Source: UBA952 sp044361535 (GTDB lineage Bacteria; Bacteroidota; Bacteroidia; Flavobacteriales_D; Crocinitomicaceae). Taken from it: a DNA stretch of 64,000 nt. The first letter of the stretch is position 1. Each line of letters starts with the position of its first letter. The stretch is taken from the NCBI GenBank assembly GCA_044361535.1, contig JBIKIQ010000004.1, forward strand, positions 62,001-126,000, given 5' to 3'. The notes below the pieces were generated by a model. That model saw only the letters and a program-made list of their open reading frames with translations. It had not been told where the DNA came from and ran no database searches. Shown here piece by piece: positions 1-9,018 of this stretch. The translations under genes were made by a program, and so were the position numbers.

Positions 1-2133
1 GTTCCATTGGTAGGTGAAAGATGGATCCGCGTTGCAAGATAACAACAGTGAATCTCCTGCACAGCCGCTCAAAGGACCAGTTTGATTAAGCATTGCAGTA
101 TGGGTGCAAGTAACTCCGCCAATCACAAAGATCATATCATTGAAGGTTTGTGAGCTGCTGCAACCCGTAGTAAGATTATCGGCCACAACTGTGACATCGG
201 CATAGCCGTTTTGAGTATATATATGACTCAAAAAAGGCGCATTGGATTGTTGCGAAGTGCCATCTCCGAAATACCAGGTGAAATTGTAGTTGCTCAAATT
301 AGGTGTTTGATTGGCAAAAGCTACATTGAGAGGAGCATTACCAAAAGCTGGGTTTGGGGTGATAGAGATGGTGTCGTTGGTATTTACATTTAAAGTAAGC
401 GTTACAACACTATCACAACCAAATTGATTTGTCAATGTTTGCGAATATTGACCTGGTTGAGTGTAATGTTGCCCGTTCCACGTGTAAGTGTCGCCGTCGC
501 AGATAGTTGCGGAAAAAGAGGAAACAGAATTTAAGATGGTTAAATTTATTTCTAATATTACACTATCACAGTAATCTTGATAAATTGGATGATTATAAAA
601 TAACGCTTCATAATAGATTCCTGTTTCTGAATAGGATTGATTAGTTGGAGAAATATAGGGACTGCAAGAACTAACATTCATTATTTCAGTTGGAACAGTA
701 GGTAATTGTACATTTATATTTAGATAAATACTATCACAACCAGAAATATCGTCAATAACTTCAAAATAACTACCTGGACCATACGTCACTCCAGAAGGTG
801 AAACATAAGGAAAACACCAAGATGCAGCAGTATTTACTGTGTCAGTATATGGTGCACATTGCTTGAGTCTAATAATATTATTTGAATTATTTGAATTGAA
901 AGTTGAAAACGCTCCTCCGGCAATTATTTTTCCATCTGACTGCAAACCTAATGAGTTTACCGGACCATTAAAAGCAAGGCCTGGATTAAACGTATTATCA
1001 ATTGTCCCATCAGTATTAATACAAATAAAATTTTGATGATTATAGTACATATATAATGGATAATCTCCGGTCTGAATTGCCCAGAGACCCACACCTCCCA
1101 TGCAACCATTATAAAAAGGGTCATTGCAATTATCATTCATCCATGAACCTCCTATTATAAATTTTCCATTAGGCAAAGCAACAACTGATTGAGAATCTCC
1201 GTTAATTTGAACATTGCTTGCAAATGCATTGTCGACTGTTCCATCATTTTGATTTAATAGATGTGCAATAGGGTAAGGCCCGCAACAGCCTAACGCTCCG
1301 ACCACTATAATTTTGTTGTTAGTAAGTATTTTAAAATCATATACGCCTCCCCATGCCAAGTTAATAGGAGCAGAAAATGAATTATCAATTGTTCCATTTG
1401 AATTAAGTCTAATAATATCAGATACAGCTATATTATTGAAATAATTTATAAAACCTGAAACAATTATTTTGCCATCACTCTGCACTGATATGCAATAAAC
1501 ATCTCCCACACTTACAGTTCCAGCGCTTGGATTTATTTGCATCATTATACCAGTGCCGGGATTAAAGGTTGTATCTAAAGACCCATCAGGATTTAGTCTC
1601 AAAATAGAGTTGCGAAACGCACCATTATATGCCGAAAAGTAACCACCAACTAGTATTTTTCCATCGTTTTGGACACAAATTGCCCCAATGTTACAAAATA
1701 CATTTTGATATACATTCTCACTAAATCCCGTTCCAATATTAAATGTTAAATCAATAGTACCATTAGTATTAAGTCTGACAAGGCGATTTCTTGTAAAACC
1801 ATTAAATTCAGTAAAACGGCCACCAACTAAAATTTTTCCATCATTTTGAACTGCAATGGCATCAACTGTACCATTAAATCCACTTCCAATATCAAATGAA
1901 TTATCCAGAGTTCCATTTGAATTTAACTTTACTAAGCGATTAGCCGTTACACCATTATAAGTTGTAAAATCTCCTCCAATAATTAATTGGTTATTAGGTA
2001 ATACAACAATACCACTTCGCCCTGTCGCCCCGTTTAATCCAGCTCCGTTTATAAAAGATAAATCTTTATAAACATTTTGAGAAAAAATAGAAAATGAAAC
2101 AAAAAAATTAAGTATAAACAGAATTACTTTCAT
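1..2133 (-). CDS. Delta-60 repeat and PKD-domain secreted protein (C-terminus beyond window)
   Basis: The frame is open from an ATG at 2133 to the window edge, so at least 711 residues are present and the C-terminus is missing. A signal peptide (MKVILFILNFFVSFSIFSQ) is followed to about residue 430 by many copies of a motif like 'VQNDGKILVGGxFTxFNG..RLVRLNxNGTID', the delta-60 beta-propeller-like repeat. Two Cys-containing segments ending in 'GCDS' or 'YCDS' follow, then a PKD-like domain around residues 590-670 (FTWYFGDGTS). In this phylum such proteins usually end in a T9SS sorting domain, which would lie outside the window. It is probably a surface or released protein; its ligand is unknown. 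It lies 14 nt downstream of a GIY-YIG gene on the same strand. Confidence 0.85.
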   Translation of the reverse strand, partial: MKVILFILNFFVSFSIFSQNVYKDLSFINGAGLNGATGRSGIVVLPNNQLIIGGDFTTYNGVTANRLVKLNSNGTLDNSFDIGSGFNGTVDAIAVQNDGKILVGGRFTEFNGFTRNRLVRLNTNGTIDLTFNIGTGFSENVYQNVFCNIGAICVQNDGKILVGGYFSAYNGAFRNSILRLNPDGSLDTTFNPGTGIMMQINPSAGTVSVGDVYCISVQSDGKIIVSGFINYFNNIAVSDIIRLNSNGTIDNSFSAPINLAWGGVYDFKILTNNKIIVVGALGCCGPYPIAHLLNQNDGTVDNAFASNVQINGDSQSVVALPNGKFIIGGSWMNDNCNDPFYNGCMGGVGLWAIQTGDYPLYMYYNHQNFICINTDGTIDNTFNPGLAFNGPVNSLGLQSDGKIIAGGAFSTFNSNNSNNIIRLKQCAPYTDTVNTAASWCFPYVSPSGVTYGPGSYFEVIDDISGCDSIYLNINVQLPTVPTEIMNVSSCSPYISPTNQSYSETGIYYEALFYNHPIYQDYCDSVILEINLTILNSVSSFSATICDGDTYTWNGQHYTQPGQYSQTLTNQFGCDSVVTLTLNVNTNDTISITPNPAFGNAPLNVAFANQTPNLSNYNFTWYFGDGTSQQSNAPFLSHIYTQNGYADVTVVADNLTTGCSSSQTFNDMIFVIGGVTCTHTAMLNQTGPLSGCAGDSLLLSCNADPSFTYQWN

Positions 2134-2147
2134 AAAAATATCATTAG

Positions 2148-2690
2148 TTAAAAATTAAACAGCCCTGAAGGATTCCTCGGATTAGTTTTATTGATTAATT
2201 GTATTTGTGGAAAATGATTCTTGAACAGATATATCAAATCACTTTCTAAATCGTGCAATGGTTTTTCAGAATTTGGAGAGTTACTATTTTTTATAAGCAC
2301 CTCTTTAGAAACTGCGAATAAAACCACTTTTGCCTGTAAAAAAGCTTGTTGGTTATTTATAAAATAATCTTTGTTAACCTCTTGATGACCAAGCCCTTTG
2401 AGGACAGCATTAAATCCTCCCCATCTTCTCCCATCGATATGTTTAGCAATGCGCTCCAAAATCGTACAACTACTCGCTTTACCCACATAATATTTTCCAT
2501 CTGTGAAACGAAAGATATACATACCATTTTCATGAAGTTCATTACCAGAGGTAATTCCCCTAGTATAATCCAAAAAATTGAAATCCTTTAAAGCAATGCT
2601 ACTATCACTTTCTAAATGATTGATTATACGATCAACCAATGTAATATCTGCAACGTTTTGCCAACTAGGTAAAAAAAGACTTTTCTTCAT
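2148..2690 (-). CDS. Stand-alone GIY-YIG nuclease-like domain protein
   Basis: This is a 180-residue protein, if started at the ATG at 2690; a TTG at 2708 would add six residues. GIY-YIG features are visible: GMYIF (56-60) and YYVG (67-70) as the two core strands, Arg80 and His84 on the following helix, and a late acidic residue, Glu149, in LHDLESDLI, where the family carries its metal-binding Glu. The family cuts or nicks DNA in repair, restriction and homing. No extra DNA-binding domain is visible, so the substrate is unknown. It is transcribed away from the HTH-like gene at 2801 and toward the delta-60 protein. The domain call is fairly firm; activity is inferred. Confidence 0.7.
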   Translation of the reverse strand: MKKSLFLPSWQNVADITLVDRIINHLESDSSIALKDFNFLDYTRGITSGNELHENGMYIFRFTDGKYYVGKASSCTILERIAKHIDGRRWGGFNAVLKGLGHQEVNKDYFINNQQAFLQAKVVLFAVSKEVLIKNSNSPNSEKPLHDLESDLIYLFKNHFPQIQLINKTNPRNPSGLFNF

Positions 2691-2731
2691 TTTCAAAATT
2701 TCACTCAAAAATACGCCCCTTCAAACATTCT

Positions 2732-2753
2732 TCTTGCTTCACTCTTGCTTCAC
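2732..2753. repeat. Perfect tandem 11-bp repeat in a divergent promoter region
   Basis: TCTTGCTTCAC occurs twice head to tail (2732-2742 and 2743-2753), with a related TTCACTC at 2700-2706. The period of 11 bp is about one helical turn. It sits in the 110-bp gap between the divergent GIY-YIG and HTH-like genes, so a regulator-binding site is possible; this is inference. Confidence 0.5.
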
Positions 2754-2800
2754 TTTACACTTCATTAGTGCTTCGATTGATATATCTTCTATTTTTGTTT

Positions 2801-3901
2801 ATGCTAAATGCACTCAAAAGTGAATTGGAAAAGAAAGTGGGGTTTGCGCTCGATTCGTTTAAGAACTGTCGGCGCTTAGAAAACCTATTGCAACACAAAG
2901 GGCTCTACATTTCCTACAGCAGTTTGGCGCGTATGTTTTCCGTTGGCAACAAAACCACAGAACCGAGACTTTCCACACTCAACGAATTGAGTGTTTTCTT
3001 AGGGTATCAATCATATGAGCATTTTAACCAATTCAATGAGAATTCAGCCGAAAAGTTGGAAGCCTATACACGCAAAGTCTTGGACATGAAATCGGAACTG
3101 TTTTTCGGTAATCGGCTCAAAGGGCTGGAACTATTTATTGATATCCGTAAAAAGTTTGGGGCTTTATCTGATTTGCTTTCGCAGGAACTTGCTCTGCAAC
3201 TTTTTAATAAACAGGATCTACCAAAAAACGAACTGGAACACCTCGTAGCTAAGGGGATTACTGAAGTGAACTTCATGGATTTTTTCATCTACGAAGACGA
3301 CCCCTTCGGACATTACGAATGGTTTATTCAACATGCTTCTGGAGCTCAAAAACAAAGTCAAGATTTTCAAAACTTCAAGAATCTATTTTCACAGCGAAAA
3401 GAATTATTGAAAGGCATGACCACTGATGAAAAAGATCTACCAATCCAAAATATCAATCAATCTGTTCATCTGTATTCTAGAATATTGGAAATCGAAGTCT
3501 TGCAAATGGCTGCAAACCAACCTAAAAACTTATTGGAGTTTTATCAAGAGCGCCTCGATCAAACCATCAGCTTATTGAAAAATCGCCACGAATACGACAA
3601 AATCATTGTTCTTGGCAGGCTGTTTCGCGCTGCTTGTCATACTGGAATCGATAAAAAAATACTTCTGGACAATGAAACCAAGCAATTCTGCGTGGAGGTA
3701 ATCAATTCAAACGCCCTAGAACTTGAATTTCAAGCGCCCATATACGCTGTCCTGAAAAATGATCCGAAATTGAATTTAAGCTTAGCTTTCTTACACAACA
3801 ACTATTGGAAAAACGCACAATTTGAGTCTGAAATGCTTATTGCAAAAGCGTTAGGTCTAAAAAAAGTCTATGAGACCTATAAGAAAGGGGTATTGAGATA
3901 G
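2801..3901 (+). CDS. HTH-like N-terminal domain protein, function unknown
   Basis: The protein has 366 residues from the ATG at 2801; an upstream in-frame GTG at 2768 would add a hydrophobic extension that looks like non-coding sequence. The N-terminal 70 residues carry 'ISYSSLARMFSVG...PRLSTLNELSVFLGYQSYEHF', the pattern of XRE-like HTH modules common in Bacteroidota proteins of unknown role. The remaining roughly 290 residues are helical, with no motif I recognise and no signal peptide or membrane segment, so it is probably cytoplasmic. It is divergent from the GIY-YIG gene and may regulate that pair. The start is fairly certain; the function is not. Confidence 0.75.
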   Translation: MLNALKSELEKKVGFALDSFKNCRRLENLLQHKGLYISYSSLARMFSVGNKTTEPRLSTLNELSVFLGYQSYEHFNQFNENSAEKLEAYTRKVLDMKSELFFGNRLKGLELFIDIRKKFGALSDLLSQELALQLFNKQDLPKNELEHLVAKGITEVNFMDFFIYEDDPFGHYEWFIQHASGAQKQSQDFQNFKNLFSQRKELLKGMTTDEKDLPIQNINQSVHLYSRILEIEVLQMAANQPKNLLEFYQERLDQTISLLKNRHEYDKIIVLGRLFRAACHTGIDKKILLDNETKQFCVEVINSNALELEFQAPIYAVLKNDPKLNLSLAFLHNNYWKNAQFESEMLIAKALGLKKVYETYKKGVLR

Positions 3902-4237
3902 GGGTTTATCCGATTCAATTATGGTTTGAATACGCGCCAAAAAGCAGTCATTTAGGAATGCTACTTAACTCTGTATAACGCTAATTATGAAAAAATGGAT
4001 TACGAAGTATAATCCTTAAAATTAATAATAGATGCTAAATCACTGAAGGATAAAATTAATTTCGTTTCCTTTGATACTGTTAAGGATGACGTTCGAAAAT
4101 TTATTTGCCATGATGAACAATTAAAAATTTGGAATGCCAAATATTTTAACTATTTGGTTGAAAAGATGAAGTTTATTTAAAAACAAGTTCCACAACAATT
4201 GTTTGGGCTACCAGAAAATTACAGGAAGTTCAGCGAA
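3902..4237. other. 336-bp gap, mostly non-coding with a possible gene remnant
   Basis: No complete gene is visible here. One stretch (4013-4180) reads as a plausible protein tail without a start codon and is listed separately. No clear terminator hairpin, tRNA or repeat was seen. Confidence 0.5.
4013..4180 (+). pseudogene. Possible degraded gene fragment
   Basis: From just after a stop codon, 55 codons run open to TAA at 4180, with a protein-like composition (KDKINFVSFDTVKDDVRKF then WNAKYFNYLVEKMKFI), but without any usual start. Slightly upstream, an ATG at 3987 starts a short MKKWITKYNP reading in another frame before a stop. A frameshifted remnant would explain both. Chance cannot be excluded, and I do not recognise the parent family. 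Confidence 0.25.
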
Positions 4238-4636
4238 TCAAGAATTCAAAAAATAAATCCCGAAAAGTGTTATTGACACAATGGACCAAGTAATTGCATC
4301 AGTGAGCATGATAGGCAAAGAATCAACTCTTCCTATCGGTTTTCTATTTTTTCTAATTACGTAGATAACAGGAACCTTTATAAAATCTAATGGTTTAAGA
4401 TATTTCACTTGCATACTTTCAAAAATAAACTCTATCTCAAGAGTTTGAACCTTTATCTGGGTCATATAGCCAATTTTTTGTTGATATTGATTTTTTCCAG
4501 GTAATTCTCTTCTCCCTACAATTTCACCGACTGAACGTTTTCCCCATATTTTTATATAAATAATCAGTATTATCTCTTTTAAAACAAAAAAAATCGTAAT
4601 GAGTATTGCTGCAATGAGACAAATCAATAAAACCAT
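4238..4636 (-). CDS. Small two-TM membrane protein, DUF3592-like
   Basis: The protein has about 132 residues from the ATG at 4636; a TTG at 4681 would add 15. A hydrophobic segment (VLLICLIAAILITIFFVLKE) begins the protein, a beta-rich soluble middle follows (roughly 35-105), and a second membrane segment ends it (ITWSIVSITLFGIYFL). This arrangement, with a 'G.IVGRRE' strand and a late 'VIYVIRKNRKPIGRVDS' strand, resembles DUF3592 proteins. The function of that family is unknown. It lies between accessory-looking sequence and the S9 peptidase gene, which is on the same strand and upstream of it. Confidence 0.55.
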   Translation of the reverse strand: MVLLICLIAAILITIFFVLKEIILIIYIKIWGKRSVGEIVGRRELPGKNQYQQKIGYMTQIKVQTLEIEFIFESMQVKYLKPLDFIKVPVIYVIRKNRKPIGRVDSLPIMLTDAITWSIVSITLFGIYFLNS

Positions 4637-4710
4637 TTCTTTTCCCGATAACAATGGATGTATTTTAAAAAAATTGAACAAGAATTATTAATTATCGATA
4701 TATTAATGAT

Positions 4711-6834
4711 TTATTTATTCTTCTCCAAAATATACGTCAGAATTTTCTCAATCAAATGCGCGCGGTCTTTTCCAGTCACATTGTGTTTGTGCATAGGATA
4801 CGGGAAGAAATCCATTTGTTTTCCTGCTTCTACGAACTTTTTCACCAAAGCGTAATTGTGTTGCATTACAACTACATCGTCAATGGTTCCGTGAATCAAT
4901 AAGAGATTTCCTTCCAATTTGTCGGCGTAATTCAACAGCGATGCTTTTTCGTATCCTTCTTTGTTTTGTTCAGGTCTGTCCATATAGCGCTCACCATACA
5001 TAATTTCGTAATATTTCCAATCTGTCACTGGTCCACCGGCTACTCCCGTGGTGAAAACACCCGGTTGGCGCAACATCAACGATGTAGTCATGAAACCACC
5101 AAAAGACCAACCATGAACTGCCATTCTTTTTCCATCAACGTATGGCAAAGCCTTAAGGAAATCAACACCTAACAACTGATCTTCCATTTCAATATCGCCC
5201 AATCGACGGTGAATTTGAGATTCAAATGCAAATCCTCTTTCGCCAGATCCGTGATTGTCTAAAGTAAATACAATATATCCCTGATTTGCCATCCAATGCA
5301 TCCATAAATTCGCACCGTTCAACCATGAATTAGTAACCATTTGCGCATGTGGACCACCATATACATATACCATTACTGGGTATTTTTTGGAAGGATCAAA
5401 ATTTGCGGGTTTAATCATTCGGTAATACAAATCTGCTCCATCTTTAGCCTTAATTGTTCCTATATCAGTTTGTCCAATCACATAATCATCCAATTTTTCT
5501 TTGGAAGTTATCAATGGTTTTGCCATTTTTCCATTCGTTGTCCACAGCATGGCTTTGTGGGGAACTGTTCCGCTTGAAAACGCATCGTAGTAATAGGAAC
5601 CATCTCCAGAAAGTGAAAATGTATGTGTTCCTTCTTCACGGGTTACCAACGATGAATTTCCATCCAAATCAACCGAATAAACAAGTGTGTTCATGGGATT
5701 TGGCCCGGTGGATGTGTAATAGATTTTCTTACCATCTTCGCTTGTTGTCAAAATATCTTTTACCACGAATTCGTGATTTGTCAATTGTTTGATGAGTTTA
5801 CCTTCAAAATCATAGTAATACAAGTTATCGAATCCGCTTTTTTCTGAAATCCAAATAAAATTAGTGGAGGTCTTACTTGGAAAATAAGCCGGGTGCTCTG
5901 GTTCAACCCATTTGTCGTTTGTTTCTTCGAAAAGCGTTTTAACGAATTTCCCAGTCTTAGCATCGTAGACATTCAACCACATGTGATTTTGGTCGCGATT
6001 TACTTCAGCGACAACAATGTATTTCTCATCTGGAGTGAACGTTAAATTGGTGAAATAATCATCTCTCGCTCCACGCGGATTGATATACACCGTTTTGTTT
6101 TTCTTAACGTTACAAATACCAACTCTTGGCTGCTCAGAATTTTGTCCAGCCATTGGATATTTGATTGAGACCAATTCTCCGGGAGTAGGATTTATGTCCA
6201 ATAAAGGATAATTATGAACGTTTGTTTCGTTTTTCTGATAAAAAGCCAAATAGGTTCCTTTATCTGACCAGAAAATCCCATTTGAAATACCAAATTCATT
6301 GCGCGCAATTGATTGACCTGAAACGATATTTTTGTCCGTATTTTTGGTTATTGCAATTCGCTTTCCATCTGCTTTCAACAGATATAGATTATTGGCCATT
6401 GTATATGCCATTTGGTTGCTTGCCGTATGAAAAGATTGATTTTCAGCTCCATCTTCAACTTTTAGAATTTTCTTTCCAGTTTTTGCATTGACATCATACG
6501 AATATAGTTTGGAACCGTCATTCAATCTAATTTCGTGATCGTTTATCCATTCCATTCCGAAGAAATTCTGGAAGTCCGTTGTCAGAATTTTATTAATATC
6601 TGCAATTTTAACCAGTTCTAATTCTTTTTCGGACGCAACATCTGATTTGTATAATGTTGTCCAATCCTTACTGCAATAGGAATAAGACGCTCCTCCCGGA
6701 ATCCATTGAAAATTGGTAATGCGATCCGGCGCAAACTTTCGACCTTGTTGAAGAACGGCTTCATTTAAGGAAATTTCTTTTTTCTGACCAAAAGCAGCCG
6801 TTGAAATAAATAAAAAGAAAAGAACTTTTTTCAT
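4711..6834 (-). CDS. Secreted S9 family dipeptidyl peptidase (DPP IV-like)
   Basis: This 707-residue protein has a cleavable signal peptide (MKKVLFFLFISTAAFGQ), then a beta-propeller (DPP IV N-terminal domain, about 40-430) and a C-terminal alpha/beta-hydrolase. The catalytic triad is readable: Ser577 in GWSFGG, Asp652 in HGTIDDVV and His684 in YPMHKHNV. Such enzymes remove dipeptides, often X-Pro, from peptides in the periplasm or at the cell surface. This fits a protein-degrading lifestyle alongside the M1 aminopeptidase and trypsin-like protease in this window. It starts 5 nt after the DUF2461 gene ends, so the two are probably co-transcribed. Confidence 0.93.
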   Translation of the reverse strand: MKKVLFFLFISTAAFGQKKEISLNEAVLQQGRKFAPDRITNFQWIPGGASYSYCSKDWTTLYKSDVASEKELELVKIADINKILTTDFQNFFGMEWINDHEIRLNDGSKLYSYDVNAKTGKKILKVEDGAENQSFHTASNQMAYTMANNLYLLKADGKRIAITKNTDKNIVSGQSIARNEFGISNGIFWSDKGTYLAFYQKNETNVHNYPLLDINPTPGELVSIKYPMAGQNSEQPRVGICNVKKNKTVYINPRGARDDYFTNLTFTPDEKYIVVAEVNRDQNHMWLNVYDAKTGKFVKTLFEETNDKWVEPEHPAYFPSKTSTNFIWISEKSGFDNLYYYDFEGKLIKQLTNHEFVVKDILTTSEDGKKIYYTSTGPNPMNTLVYSVDLDGNSSLVTREEGTHTFSLSGDGSYYYDAFSSGTVPHKAMLWTTNGKMAKPLITSKEKLDDYVIGQTDIGTIKAKDGADLYYRMIKPANFDPSKKYPVMVYVYGGPHAQMVTNSWLNGANLWMHWMANQGYIVFTLDNHGSGERGFAFESQIHRRLGDIEMEDQLLGVDFLKALPYVDGKRMAVHGWSFGGFMTTSLMLRQPGVFTTGVAGGPVTDWKYYEIMYGERYMDRPEQNKEGYEKASLLNYADKLEGNLLLIHGTIDDVVVMQHNYALVKKFVEAGKQMDFFPYPMHKHNVTGKDRAHLIEKILTYILEKNK

Positions 6835-6839
6835 GTAGT

Positions 6840-7511
6840 TTATCGTTTAATTAATTCGTTAAAATAAGATTCAACCGGTCTTCCTGCTTCGTAACAATTC
6901 AGAACAATTTCATCTAAATTTTCTTTCAAGATGGTTTCCGGTTCAAATTGTGTGTAAAAATACCATTGTTTATTGAAAATAAGAGGTTCAATACTTGCAG
7001 CTTCTCGCAAATGAGCGGGAAGGACTTTGTTTTTATCGCCTAGAATTTCACCGAAAGTTTTTACAAAGATTGGATTCTGATATGCTTTTTGAAATTTTGA
7101 GATATCTTGTGCGATACCTTCTCTAACCGCTTCCAAATCTTCTTTTTCAATTTCATAAACTCCTCCATATACACGCATGTGTTCGGGGCCAAATTCAAAA
7201 TAGACACCGTTTACCGCTTTGCTTTTCTTTCCTTCAGGCGCAACCACAGCCGAGCACATCATTTTATAGGGAGATTTATCTTTGGAAAAGCGAATATCTC
7301 GATTGATTCTAAAAATACATTCTTTAGCCTCCAACTCCTTGAATGTTGCGTCATTTTTAGCTAATTGATCAATGATAAGTTTTACAAAAGCAGCAAATGG
7401 CTTTTTAACATTCTGTTCATAACGTTTACGATTCAAATCAAACCAATCTTTGTTATTGTTCGCTGCTAGTTCAATAAAAAAATGCAAATAATCGGAAGAG
7501 AAAAATGACAT
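6840..7511 (-). CDS. DUF2461 family protein
   Basis: The 223-residue sequence matches the DUF2461/TIGR02453 family: 'FFIELAANNNKDWFDLNRKRYE' near the start, 'FRINRDIRFSKDKSPYK' in the middle and 'GGVYEIEKEDLEAVR' later. Length is normal for the family. There is no signal peptide or membrane segment, so it is cytoplasmic. The function is unknown. It begins with ATG at 7511 and leads into the S9 peptidase gene on the same strand. Confidence 0.9.
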   Translation of the reverse strand: MSFFSSDYLHFFIELAANNNKDWFDLNRKRYEQNVKKPFAAFVKLIIDQLAKNDATFKELEAKECIFRINRDIRFSKDKSPYKMMCSAVVAPEGKKSKAVNGVYFEFGPEHMRVYGGVYEIEKEDLEAVREGIAQDISKFQKAYQNPIFVKTFGEILGDKNKVLPAHLREAASIEPLIFNKQWYFYTQFEPETILKENLDEIVLNCYEAGRPVESYFNELIKR

Positions 7512-7586
7512 GATAAATTTTCAACGAAGATAAGAATGTTTCCTGTTTTTGAATAAAATTTGGGTTATATTCTTAAAGCAATACGT

Positions 7587-7594
7587 TATATTTG
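7587..7594 (+). promoter_or_regulatory. Bacteroidota -7 element (TATATTTG) before the DUF2130 gene
   Basis: TATATTTG fits TAnnTTTG exactly and lies 32 nt before the start at 7627. A TTTG at 7559-7562 could be the -33 element, but the 24-bp spacer is long. Confidence 0.35.
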
Positions 7595-7626
7595 AACATT
7601 AAAAAATAATAATCTAATTCTGAAAC

Positions 7627-8892
7627 ATGTCAACTGAAAGCCATATAAAATGTCCGAATTGCGGGACAGACATTAACGTTAATAATATCTTATCTCACCA
7701 ATTAGAAGAGGAAATTCGTCAAAAATACCAAGCTCAGCTTACTGAGGAAAAGCAGAAATATCAGAAAGAAAAAGACGCATTTAATAACGAAAAAGAAGAA
7801 TTTGAGAAACAAAAAAAACAAGATAAGGCACTTTTTGAGGAGCGTTTAGAAAAACAGCTAAAAGAGGAGCGAATTGCAATAGAAACTAAACTTAAATCAA
7901 AATTATCCGAAGAACAAGCAGATCAATTTAAGTTGTTACAGGATGAATTAAATCAGAAATCTGAACAAGTTAAAGAACTTAATCGAACTAAAGCTGAAAT
8001 TGAACGACTTAAACGCGAAAAAGAAGAAGCAAAAGAACTCGCTGAGGCTGAGGCTCAGAAAAAGTTGAATGAGCAATTATCTACCGAAAAGGAAAAAATC
8101 AGAAAATCTGAAGAGGAAAAGAATGAACTCAAAATGCGAGACCTTCAAAAGCAATTGGATGATCAAAAACGGTTAACCGAGGAAATGAAACGCAAGCAGG
8201 AGCAAGGTTCTATGCAATTGCAAGGCGAGGTTCAAGAATTAGCCATTGAAGAGTGGTTGCAGACCCAATTTCCTTTGGATTCTATCGAAGAAATTAAAAA
8301 AGGTGCTCGTGGAGGTGATTGCATACAAACAGTGAATACGTTCGCTCAGCAAAATTGTGGGAAAATTTATTATGAAAGCAAACGCACAAAAGATTTTCAA
8401 GGCTCCTGGATTGAAAAATTCAAAGCAGATATGCGCGAAAAAGCTGCTGATATAGGCGTATTAGTTACCGAAGCCATGCCTTCCGATATGGAAAGAATGG
8501 GCTTGCGAGATGGTATTTGGGTTTGCACCTATGAAGAATTTAAAGGGCTGAGTGGCGTTTTGCGTGAATCAATCATTCAAGTAAGCACTGCCTTAGGTTC
8601 GCAAGTGAATAAAGGCGATAAAATGCAATTGTTGTACGATTACCTTACCAGCAATAGTTTCAGAATGCAAGTGGAAGCGATTGTAGAAGGATTTTCATCC
8701 ATGAAATCAGCCTTAGAAAGTGAAAAGAGAGCCATGCAGCGCATTTGGAAAGAACGTGAAAAACAAATAGATAAAGTCATCAACAACACGATTGATATGC
8801 ACGCCTCTATACGAGGAATTGCTGGAAATGCTATTCAGGCAGTAAAGGCTTTAGAATTACCGGGTGAGGATTTGGATGAAACAGAGGACTAA
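7627..8892 (+). CDS. DUF2130 protein: zinc ribbon, long coiled coil and PD-(D/E)XK-like core
   Basis: The protein has 421 residues. The N-terminus has a CPNCGTDI half-ribbon, followed by about 170 residues of charged heptad-rich coiled coil (roughly 25-200, E/K/Q-rich). The C-terminal domain matches DUF2130. It contains GGDCIQ (Asp231) and, 18 residues later, YESKRTKDF with Glu250-x-Lys252. That D...ExK arrangement is the signature of the PD-(D/E)XK nuclease fold. No signal peptide is present, so it is probably a cytoplasmic, DNA-associated protein. The family assignment is firm; nuclease activity is inferred from the motif. Neighbours give no pathway hint. Confidence 0.85.
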   Translation: MSTESHIKCPNCGTDINVNNILSHQLEEEIRQKYQAQLTEEKQKYQKEKDAFNNEKEEFEKQKKQDKALFEERLEKQLKEERIAIETKLKSKLSEEQADQFKLLQDELNQKSEQVKELNRTKAEIERLKREKEEAKELAEAEAQKKLNEQLSTEKEKIRKSEEEKNELKMRDLQKQLDDQKRLTEEMKRKQEQGSMQLQGEVQELAIEEWLQTQFPLDSIEEIKKGARGGDCIQTVNTFAQQNCGKIYYESKRTKDFQGSWIEKFKADMREKAADIGVLVTEAMPSDMERMGLRDGIWVCTYEEFKGLSGVLRESIIQVSTALGSQVNKGDKMQLLYDYLTSNSFRMQVEAIVEGFSSMKSALESEKRAMQRIWKEREKQIDKVINNTIDMHASIRGIAGNAIQAVKALELPGEDLDETED

Positions 8893-8971
8893 CAAAGTAT
8901 GGTAAATAAATTTGTTGGTGTATTTTGCACTAGGCTTGTTCATATTCTGTTAATATTACAACAATAAAGGA

Positions 8972-8979
8972 TATCTTTG
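8972..8979 (+). promoter_or_regulatory. Bacteroidota -7 element (TATCTTTG) before the cotH operon
   Basis: This is an exact TAnnTTTG match 40 nt before the ATG at 9019. Only a weak -33 (TTCTG near 8945-8949, spacer about 22) is visible. It sits in the 126-bp gap after the DUF2130 gene and would drive the three-gene CotH operon. Confidence 0.4.
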
Positions 8980-9018
8980 CAACTCTTTTGTTCTAAATTA
9001 ATTTACACAAACAAAGGC

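Noticed and set aside
2148..2690. GIY-YIG gene as part of a homing intron or restriction system
   Set aside because: No intron signals, methyltransferase or split gene lies next to it, so only the domain itself is reported.
5454..5792. A 112-codon plus-strand open frame inside the S9 peptidase gene
   Set aside because: It is antisense to the well-conserved peptidase and has an implausible composition.
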